A stretch of DNA of 6,669 bases. It comes from JBBQHM01 sp038323965. Lineage in GTDB: Bacteria; Verrucomicrobiota; Verrucomicrobiia; Chthoniobacterales; UBA10450. The stretch's first letter is position 1. Every line of letters begins with the position of its first letter. The position numbers were made by a program, and so were the translations under genes. Of the stretch, positions 1 to 5,401 are shown in pieces. The notes beneath the pieces were generated by a model that made no database searches, had not been told where the DNA came from, and saw nothing but the letters and a program-made list of their open reading frames with translations. The stretch spans positions 1 through 6,669 of the forward strand of contig JBBQHM010000118.1 of NCBI GenBank assembly GCA_038323965.1, written 5' to 3'.

Positions 1-2
1 CT

Positions 3-1436
3 CGGCCGAATGGTCCCGTCCAAAAAAGTCTCGCGCGGATCACGTCAACAGAGGTTGAGCCCGACTATAAGGCGCCTTGGAATACCGGCGCGATCGGCCG
101 TGGCGTGGGCGCCGGTTTCGTCCTCGAAGGCAACCGGATCATGACGAATGCGCACGTCGTCAGCAATAGCCGTTACCTTACCGTCGAGCGCGACGGTGAC
201 CCCAATAAGTATCCGGCCCGCGTTTTATTTGTCGCGCATGATTGCGATCTGGCGCTGATCACTGTCGATTCGCCGGACTTCTTCAAAAATATGAAGCCGT
301 TGGCCCTCGGGGGCATTCCCGATTTGGAGACTACTGTTTCAGCCTACGGTTATCCCATCGGCGGCGAGCGCATGTCCGTGACTACCGGCATCGTGTCGCG
401 AATCGATTTCCAGATATACACGCACAGCGCGATTGATTCGCATCTTGCGATTCAGATCAGCGCACAGATCAATCCGGGCAACAGTGGCGGTCCGGTCATG
501 CAGAACGCCAAAGTCGTGGGAGTGGCCTTCCAGGGTTATAGCGGCGACGTTGCGCAAGGCGTCGCATATATGATTCCGACGCCGGTGATTCAGCGTTTCC
601 TCACCGACATCAAGGATGGTCATTACGATCGCTATGTGGATCTCGGCCTGACCTACTCCAAGCTACAAAACAACGCCCAGCGACATTACCTCGGGCTTAA
701 AGACGATGACCGCGGAGTTCTCGTGAACACGGTGATCGCCGCGGGTCCTGCCGGCAACGTCCTTCGGTCCGGCGATGTGCTGCTCACGATTGACGATCAT
801 CCGATCGCGAGTGACGCGAATGTCGAGCTGGAAGGTTCGCGCGTAGAAATGCCCGAGGTGGTGGAGCGAAAATTCAAGGGCGACAAAGTGAAGTTTGAGA
901 TTCTGCGCGACAAGCAACCCCTCACGGTGACGGTCGAACTAGGCACGGTCTGGCCATACTTGACGCAAGGCCATGGTTACGACACTCGAGCGCGGTTCGT
1001 GGTCTACGGTGGACTTATCTTTCAGCCTCTGTCGCTTGATTTAATGGGCGCTTATCAACCGAGCGACCTGCGCCTCCGTCACTACTTCGACTTCTTCGTT
1101 CTCGACCAGATCTACCAGGAACATCCTGAGGTGATTGTGCTAACGAATATTCTGCCCGACCCGATCAATACCTACCTTTCGCCTTATCGCGCCGGAATTG
1201 TAGACGAAGTTAACGGGACAAAAATCCGCCGTCTCGACGACTTGGCCAAGGCGCTGGAGGCTGCGCCGGATCGCGTAGTTATCAAGATGATCGGGGACGG
1301 GCCGCCGTTGGTGCTGGACCGCAAGGAGGTGGATGCAGCGCGCGAGCGCATCAAGTCACGCTACAACGTGATCATTGAACAAAATCTCGACGAGCAGTTG
1401 CCGGCCCAGCCACGGAAGGGTGCGGCGCAGTCATGA
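3..1436 (+). CDS. Deg/HtrA-family serine protease, trypsin-like domain plus two PDZ-like domains (5' partial)
   Basis: The reading frame is open to the left edge (477 visible residues), so the true start and any signal peptide lie upstream; the GTG at 105 falls inside the protease domain and is not the start. Numbering from the codon at base 3, the trypsin-fold domain spans about 1-205 and carries a complete triad: His51 in TNAHVV (bases 153-155), Asp82 in DCDLAL (246-248) and Ser161 in GNSGGP (483-485). A PDZ domain follows at about 214-311 (GVLVNTV..., SGDVLLTIDD) and a second, divergent PDZ-like domain at about 325-460 (YGGLIFQPLS, then VVLTNILPDP and DEVNGTKIRRLDDL). The family cleaves misfolded or regulated proteins, usually in the periplasm. 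The second half resembles plant Deg9 more than the classic E. coli DegP layout, judged from memory of those sequences. The stop overlaps the start of the next gene (ATGA), so the two are probably co-transcribed and translationally coupled. The family call is secure; the substrate is unknown. Confidence 0.95.
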   Translation, partial: RPNGPVQKSLARITSTEVEPDYKAPWNTGAIGRGVGAGFVLEGNRIMTNAHVVSNSRYLTVERDGDPNKYPARVLFVAHDCDLALITVDSPDFFKNMKPLALGGIPDLETTVSAYGYPIGGERMSVTTGIVSRIDFQIYTHSAIDSHLAIQISAQINPGNSGGPVMQNAKVVGVAFQGYSGDVAQGVAYMIPTPVIQRFLTDIKDGHYDRYVDLGLTYSKLQNNAQRHYLGLKDDDRGVLVNTVIAAGPAGNVLRSGDVLLTIDDHPIASDANVELEGSRVEMPEVVERKFKGDKVKFEILRDKQPLTVTVELGTVWPYLTQGHGYDTRARFVVYGGLIFQPLSLDLMGAYQPSDLRLRHYFDFFVLDQIYQEHPEVIVLTNILPDPINTYLSPYRAGIVDEVNGTKIRRLDDLAKALEAAPDRVVIKMIGDGPPLVLDRKEVDAARERIKSRYNVIIEQNLDEQLPAQPRKGAAQS

Positions 1437-2926
1437 AATTCCGCACGCTCACGGGATTCCTAGTGCTCGCGTTAGGCGTCTCTGCCCCGGCGGCGAAGCA
1501 GGCGGGCCCAACGAGCGCCTCGAAGTCCAAGGAAGTATCGCTCGTCCGGGTAAACGTGACCGGCCAAGCTTACGATTACTTTAGACCATGGCAAAAGAAG
1601 GCGCCTTTTTCCAAGCGGGCGCTGGGCGCTGTTCTCCCGGGCGGACGCGTTCTCGTGACCGCGGATTTGGTGTCTAACCAGAACTATGTTGAGCTGGAGC
1701 GCGCGGAGTCGGGTGATAAATCCGCGGCCAACGTTTCGGTCATTGATTTCGAGGCCAACCTCGCCCTGATCGAGCCTGCCGATAAGAAATTCCTGGACGG
1801 CGTGCCGCCCATGACGCTCGCCATGGATACGGTAGTGGGCGATCACATCTCGGCATTACAGCTGGAGCCAACCGGCGCGCTGGTCGTGACCGATGGCCTG
1901 GTCACCACGGTGCAGATGATGCGCTACCCCGCCGAAGTAGGACAATTCCTGGGCTATCGCGTCAGCGTGTCGATGCAGTACCGCGAGAATAGCTATACGG
2001 TGCCGCTCGTAAAAAACGGCAAGCTGGCCGGTCTGTTGTTGCGCTACGATCCGCGCGCACAGATGGTCGATGCGATTCCGGCCCCCGTCATCGCGCACTT
2101 CCTCAAAGATGCGGAGAGCCAGCATTACCGCGGTTTTCCCGCAGGCGGCTTTTCTTATTTCCCAACGCGCGATCCGCAGCTGCGCGCACTCGCCGGCCAG
2201 ACTGGTAAACCGGGCGGCGTTTATATCACCAGCATTGAACCTAATAGCCCGGCCACGCGGGCCGGTCTGCAGGTTGGCGACATCATCACTGCCGTCTCCG
2301 GCAGCGAGCTCGACCAGAACGGTAACTACGTAGATCCCCTCTACGGCAAGATAGAATTTACGAACCTCCTTACTTCTCGCGCATTCGCTGGCGACACTGC
2401 GGCGATTCAAATTCAAAGGGCGGGCAAATCGATGCCGCTCTCGTTGCCGATGGAGCATCGCGCCGCGAACGACTACGTCATCTCGCCCTACAGTGGCGAC
2501 GAACCACCCTCGTATTTGATTATTGGAGGACTCATCTTCCAGGAATTATCCCGGCAATACTTGAAGGAATGGGGACCTAACTGGCAGAAGGAAGCGCCGC
2601 AGCGTTTCGTCTACTGCGATCGTTATCAGACAGAGATCTTTCCGGATTCGCAGCGAAAACTGGTCATTCTCAGTCAGGTGTTGCCGATGACATCTACCAT
2701 CGGTTACGACGACCTGATGTATCTCACGGTCACCAAAGTGAACGGCAAGGAGATCAAATCGCTCGCGGATTTGGCCAGCGCGGCGAAGCAACCAGTGGAT
2801 GGGTTCATTAAAATAGAGACTGCGGAAGACCCCAAGCAAATCGAGCTCGATGCTACCCAGGTGCAGCAGGAAAGTGCGGAGCTACGACAAAATTATAATC
2901 TGCCTTCGCTGGAGCGCCTGCGCTGA
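1433..2926 (+). CDS. Secreted Deg/HtrA-like pseudoprotease with two PDZ-like domains, paralogue of the upstream gene
   Basis: The 497-residue product starts with a typical signal peptide: basic residues Lys2 and Arg4, a hydrophobic core to about residue 17, and a likely cleavage after APA near residue 20. It is therefore exported. The rest aligns domain by domain with the upstream protease: degenerate trypsin fold (about 35-228), PDZ1 (about 240-340; GGVYITSIEPNSPATRAGLQ, then VGDIITAVSG) and a PDZ2-like region (about 358-475; YLIIGGLIFQELS, LVILSQVLP, VTKVNGKEIKSL). The catalytic positions are changed. TNAH becomes VTAD (Asp78 replaces His), DLAL becomes NLAL (Asn109 replaces Asp), and GNSGGP becomes ENSYTVP, which loses the oxyanion glycines. 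A Ser (187) may persist, but without its partners. The ATG at 1433 is inside the upstream stop (ATGA), with GGAAGGG at 1414-1420 as a somewhat distant ribosome site. I infer a non-catalytic partner, chaperone or regulator of the active Deg protein; this is not demonstrated. Confidence 0.9.
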   Translation: MKFRTLTGFLVLALGVSAPAAKQAGPTSASKSKEVSLVRVNVTGQAYDYFRPWQKKAPFSKRALGAVLPGGRVLVTADLVSNQNYVELERAESGDKSAANVSVIDFEANLALIEPADKKFLDGVPPMTLAMDTVVGDHISALQLEPTGALVVTDGLVTTVQMMRYPAEVGQFLGYRVSVSMQYRENSYTVPLVKNGKLAGLLLRYDPRAQMVDAIPAPVIAHFLKDAESQHYRGFPAGGFSYFPTRDPQLRALAGQTGKPGGVYITSIEPNSPATRAGLQVGDIITAVSGSELDQNGNYVDPLYGKIEFTNLLTSRAFAGDTAAIQIQRAGKSMPLSLPMEHRAANDYVISPYSGDEPPSYLIIGGLIFQELSRQYLKEWGPNWQKEAPQRFVYCDRYQTEIFPDSQRKLVILSQVLPMTSTIGYDDLMYLTVTKVNGKEIKSLADLASAAKQPVDGFIKIETAEDPKQIELDATQVQQESAELRQNYNLPSLERLR

Positions 2927-4350
2927 TCCAGCGTGCCCTCGCCGCCTTCGCGGTTGGACAGGAATTGCGTGACTTCGGTCGTGTAGCGGTGGAGCGGATC
3001 TCCCATCACGATAAAATCCCCTCCTCCCAGGGCGATTGAGTCCCAGTTGATTACGTAAGCGGAGTCATGTTTTAAGAAGTGTTCCACCGCGAGCGATCGT
3101 CCTGCGGCACGGGAGTCAGACGGCGGTTTAATCATTGCACTGGGACGACGAACGCTCTGATTCCACTCCGCGATTCTCTTCGAGTTTGCGGGAACCTGGA
3201 AGGAAAGACCCTTCGCGGAATCGATGTTGTGATACTCAAGGTCGATGCCCTGCAAGATGGGATCATCCCACCTCAGATCGTCCGCGCTCTTGAGCATATC
3301 CATAAGCCACTTCTTGGTGATCCAATCGACGCCACCAATTAGCGCGTCCCTGTTTGACTGGAGCGATTCAAGGGCAAACCGCCAGCTCTCGATGACCCAA
3401 TCCGTTTCATCGTCCTTTCCTCCGAGATATTTTTGCGCCAGCCGAAGAAAGCGTTCCTGGACGTCGATCGCACTCATCGTTCTGCCATTGGCCAGGCGCG
3501 CGACCCAGTCGCCGATGGGTGCACGAGATATGTCGCGCGTACTTTGCACTGCATCCGCGAGCGCGAGATCGCGCGGCATCCGCCCTCGTTCCAGCAGTGT
3601 CAGCACGCATGCGGTCGTTCCTACTTTTAAGGCGTTGGCAAACGGACTCATGTTCGAGTCGCCCACGAGCAGATGGAGTCGACGATACTTTCGATAATCA
3701 GCCAGCGGTTCATCACGCGCATTGATGATGGCGCGGTTGAACTGCACCCACTGGTAAATGTCGTTCACGATGTGATCAGCGCGCTGACTTATCTGAAAGT
3801 CGACTGGCAAATCCGGTTGTGGAATTTCAAATTCCAAGGCCAGCGGATTGGCATGACCGACCCGTCCCGCCCCGGTGAAAATTTGTCGCGTCGCGAGGAA
3901 TGCGAGCAGTCCGCCGATGGCGGCTGGAGTAAACTGCGCGTCACGGCGCATCAGGTAATTCTCATGGCAACCGAACGTCGCGCCGGTGTAATGATCGACG
4001 TTATTTTTAATGAACGAAACGTCGTCCTCGACGCCCAGCTCGGTCAGTGCAGACTGCAGTAACTCGTCTCCGGCCAGGTCGTATATAACAACATCGCGCA
4101 CCGTCCGGCACTCCGGTGACGCATACTCGATGTGTCCCATATCGAGATACATCCGACCTCCGTTTCGCAGGAACCCTCCGTTTTCCGGAGGCTCCTCATA
4201 GTCGCGGTAATGCTGGTCCAGCACGCCAACGCGACGCTCGCGAAATAAATAATCTTTGACGCGAGTTGGCCAGGATTCTCCATTCGCCACCGCAGGAGTA
4301 TTCCTAACCAGGCAGCCGTACTCCGTTTCCAACCCTGCGATTCGATCCAC
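2893..4350 (-). CDS. pafA: PafA/Dop-family enzyme (Pup/UBact ligase or deamidase), probable PafA-type ligase
   Basis: The 485-residue product belongs to the glutamine-synthetase-like family that joins a Pup-type modifier to lysines (PafA) or deamidates and removes it (Dop). Visible family motifs in order: GLETEYG (6-12, ATP/metal-binding glutamates), NGGRMYLDMGHIEYASPEC (63-81, with Asp70 at the catalytic-base position), KNNVD (115-119), GCHENYLM (127-134), SQRADHI (188-194), INARDEPLAD (209-218), YRRLHLLVGDSNMS (222-235) and a C-terminal domain ending DPLHRYTTEVTQFL. A PafA role is favoured by GCHENYL, GDSNMS and the short spacing between ETEYG and Asp70. TGAGRVG and INWDS look more Dop-like, so the symbol is provisional. 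The GTG at 4350 is chosen because an in-frame TAA lies 18 nt upstream and AAGGGGAG (4360-4367) sits 9 nt before it. The last 20 or so residues extend beyond the usual family end and are encoded opposite the pseudoprotease gene. No modifier, proteasome or ATPase gene is visible nearby. Confidence 0.9.
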   Translation of the reverse strand: MDRIAGLETEYGCLVRNTPAVANGESWPTRVKDYLFRERRVGVLDQHYRDYEEPPENGGFLRNGGRMYLDMGHIEYASPECRTVRDVVIYDLAGDELLQSALTELGVEDDVSFIKNNVDHYTGATFGCHENYLMRRDAQFTPAAIGGLLAFLATRQIFTGAGRVGHANPLALEFEIPQPDLPVDFQISQRADHIVNDIYQWVQFNRAIINARDEPLADYRKYRRLHLLVGDSNMSPFANALKVGTTACVLTLLERGRMPRDLALADAVQSTRDISRAPIGDWVARLANGRTMSAIDVQERFLRLAQKYLGGKDDETDWVIESWRFALESLQSNRDALIGGVDWITKKWLMDMLKSADDLRWDDPILQGIDLEYHNIDSAKGLSFQVPANSKRIAEWNQSVRRPSAMIKPPSDSRAAGRSLAVEHFLKHDSAYVINWDSIALGGGDFIVMGDPLHRYTTEVTQFLSNREGGEGTLDQRRRSSEGRL

Positions 4351-4451
4351 GTCTTGAAGCTCCCCTTAACCTGCGAGATCACAAGGCCCCCTCGGACTCC
4401 TCGTTAAAATAGCTTGTCAATTATGGTGAAAAACTTCAGACTCGCCTCCGC
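4351..4451. promoter_or_regulatory. Divergent intergenic region between pafA-family gene and DUF5069 gene
   Basis: This 101-nt spacer must hold the promoters of both divergent genes unless one is leaderless. It contains an AT-richer patch at about 4403-4436, unlike its surroundings. On the minus strand 4415-4420 reads a perfect TTGACA, but no convincing -10 box follows at 16-18 nt, and I see no clear pair for the plus strand. The region is likely regulatory from its position only; no operator repeat was found. Confidence 0.35.
4360..4367 (-). promoter_or_regulatory. Strong ribosome binding site deciding the pafA-family start
   Basis: On the minus strand the sequence reads AAGGGGAG, followed by 9 nt and then GTG at 4350. 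It overlaps the in-frame TAA that closes the frame upstream, so this GTG is the first usable start and it opens directly onto the conserved MDRIAGLETEYG segment. Confidence 0.65.
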
Positions 4452-4919
4452 ATGAGAGACTTGGGTATCAGAAGTCCTTCCACCAAAGTCGGCGGCGTCG
4501 TCCATTTCGGTCGCATGCTCGATAAGATTCGCGTTCATGCGGATGGTAAACTTCATGCCGATTATGTCCCGAATCTCGGACGGGGATTCGACGACTATTG
4601 CTGCAAGCTTTTGAAGGTTGATTATCAAATGCTGAAGCAACGCGTGCTCGATGGGGGCAGCGACGATGAAATTCTGTGGTGGGCATTCGACCAGGGCCGT
4701 AGATCATCGGACGAGGAAATTTATATCTGGAACGATTTCATGCGGAAGCGCGGCTGGAACGACGACATTTCCGACACGCTGATGCGCCGGAAAAAGGAAG
4801 CGGGCATGGCCGGCCGTTCTGAAATCCGTACGATGTTTGACTTCATCGACGTCGATGAAGGCCGATCGATCGCGAATTCGGCGACGCCGGTCAACATCCG
4901 CGTCCTGGCGCGGGTCTAG
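4452..4919 (+). CDS. DUF5069 domain protein of unknown function
   Basis: The 155-residue protein matches the DUF5069 pattern, seen mostly in Verrucomicrobia and Planctomycetes: an N-terminal RSPSTKVGG..HFGRMLDKIRVHADGKL segment (residues 7-34), then a stretch with GFDDYCCKLLKVDYQML (45-61), and a DDEILWWAFDQGRR motif (71-84) followed by an IWNDFMRKRGW helix (92-102). It is soluble, with no signal peptide or membrane segment. The ATG at 4452 is the only ATG/GTG/TTG start in frame after the TAG at 4410-4412 and sits 18 nt before the first conserved codons. No Shine-Dalgarno sequence is obvious, so translation may be weak or the start non-canonical. It is divergent from the pafA-family gene. The reaction and partners are not known for this family and the context does not settle them. 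Confidence 0.85.
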   Translation: MRDLGIRSPSTKVGGVVHFGRMLDKIRVHADGKLHADYVPNLGRGFDDYCCKLLKVDYQMLKQRVLDGGSDDEILWWAFDQGRRSSDEEIYIWNDFMRKRGWNDDISDTLMRRKKEAGMAGRSEIRTMFDFIDVDEGRSIANSATPVNIRVLARV

Positions 4920-5089
4920 CGCGCTGTTTCGCTGGCGGATGGCGGTGGCGGCTGCATCCGCCAATCAATTACCTTCCAGACGACGAGAATCATTACGATC
5001 ACCGCGATAGCGGCAGCTACGCGACGCGCGCGACTCGCCGGGATTGCGTCGCTACTCCGCGAGCGTGTCGATTCGTTCGGCGAGGCCAA
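4916..5089 (-). CDS. Small single-pass membrane protein, 57 residues, unrecognised
   Basis: An open frame on the minus strand begins at TTG 5089, inside the last 38 nt of the dehydratase gene, and ends with TAG at 4918-4916. The product has a polar, Arg-rich N-terminus (MASPNESTRSRSS..., with SRARR at residues 19-23). One hydrophobic helix follows at about 24-41 (VAAAIAVIVMILVVWKVI), then WRM and a PPPPSASETAR tail. Positive charges before the helix predict an N-in orientation with the proline-rich tail outside the cytoplasm. The alternating basic, hydrophobic and proline-rich layout over an otherwise empty 132-nt gap supports a real gene. Against it are the TTG start, lack of a strong ribosome site and lack of a recognised family. 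The only other starts in frame are an ATT directly before it and codons inside the membrane helix. It is probably translated from the same transcript as the dehydratase, by coupling at the overlap. Confidence 0.5.
   Translation of the reverse strand: MASPNESTRSRSSDAIPASRARRVAAAIAVIVMILVVWKVIDWRMQPPPPSASETAR
4933..4963. repeat. Perfect 9-bp inverted repeat, possible terminator hairpin
   Basis: TGGCGGATG (4933-4941) and CATCCGCCA (4955-4963) are exact reverse complements around a 13-nt GC-rich loop. The repeat begins 14 nt after the DUF5069 stop and lies within the end of the small membrane-protein ORF, where it also encodes the WRMQPPPP part. No T-run follows on either strand, so it does not look like a classic intrinsic terminator. 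It could still act as an RNA-stabilising or Rho-associated hairpin for the DUF5069 transcript, or be a by-product of the proline codons. Confidence 0.35.
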
Positions 5090-5336
5090 AATCCAGATCC
5101 GTCAGGCCACCCTTGCTATGAGTGGAAAGAATGAGCCGCACTTTGCTGTCGCGAATGTCGATATCGGGATGGTGCTCTTCTTCTTCCGAAACCTCAGCCA
5201 CTGAATTCACAAAATCGATGGCCTCACTAAAATCATCGAACTCGAATGTTCGCTCGATATGCTTCTTCTCGAGCTCCCATTCTGGCACCTTTTTCAGGCG
5301 GGTTTTTGCTTCATCAGCCTTGATCAGGTCAGCCAT
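5052..5336 (-). CDS. phhB: Pterin-4a-carbinolamine dehydratase family protein (4a-hydroxytetrahydrobiopterin dehydratase)
   Basis: The 94-residue length and fold are typical of the PCD/DCoH family, which dehydrates 4a-hydroxy-tetrahydropterin in the cytoplasm during pterin recycling. The N-terminal part contains W20 (VPEWELE) followed by the strand IERTFEFDDF and a helix (AIDFVNSVAEVSEEEEHHPDI). The active-site histidines are present: His55 and His56 in EEEEHHPD, and His73 in STHSKGGLTDLDF, followed by Asp82. One feature is unusual. The aromatic residue normally found about six positions after HHP (Tyr in HHPDWSNVY) is absent, and the segment reads DIDIRDSKV. The ATG at 5336 is natural for the family length, although no good Shine-Dalgarno precedes it. 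The gene follows the glycosyltransferase by 65 nt on the same strand and overlaps the small membrane ORF downstream. No aromatic amino acid hydroxylase is in view, so the pterin substrate is uncertain; the symbol is by family only. Confidence 0.88.
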   Translation of the reverse strand: MADLIKADEAKTRLKKVPEWELEKKHIERTFEFDDFSEAIDFVNSVAEVSEEEEHHPDIDIRDSKVRLILSTHSKGGLTDLDFGLAERIDTLAE

Positions 5337-5401
5337 AACGGCAAACGAGTAACACCGCGAAATTCTTTTGCAATGGCGAATCGTGCGGGTTTTTCAGCGG
5401 T

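Noticed and set aside
105..1436. GTG at 105 as the start of the first protease gene
   Set aside because: The frame continues without a stop to base 3, and upstream codons (…KAPWNTGAIGRGVGAGF) continue the protease domain. The gene is 5' partial.
1856..2458. 200-codon minus-strand open frame inside the pseudoprotease gene
   Set aside because: It is antisense to the clear PDZ-containing coding region, and the product is Arg/His-rich with no domain, as expected for an antisense shadow in GC-rich DNA.
4175..4191. CCTCCG-TTTTC-CGGAGG small hairpin
   Set aside because: It lies inside the conserved N-terminal coding region of the pafA-family gene and is explained by the codons of the PPENGG segment.
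4044..4382. Minus-strand open frame of 112 codons opposite the divergent spacer and the start of the pafA-family gene
   Set aside because: It overlaps the strongly conserved N-terminus of the ligase-family gene in another frame and its product shows no recognisable pattern.
4415..4420. Perfect TTGACA on the minus strand as a promoter -35 box for the pafA-family gene
   Set aside because: No acceptable -10 box lies 15-19 nt downstream, so it is mentioned only within the spacer entry and not called as a promoter.
4375..4428. Very short minus-strand frame ending NEESEGAL just upstream of the pafA-family gene, considered as the tail of a modifier gene
   Set aside because: The frame is only about 13 codons long before an upstream stop, has a TTG start at best, and does not end like Pup or UBact.
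4404..4640. 78-codon minus-strand frame opposite the DUF5069 gene, considered as a possible Pup/UBact modifier
   Set aside because: It ends in IIDKLF with no Gly-Gly or Glu/Gln tail, and lies antisense to the conserved DUF5069 N-terminus.
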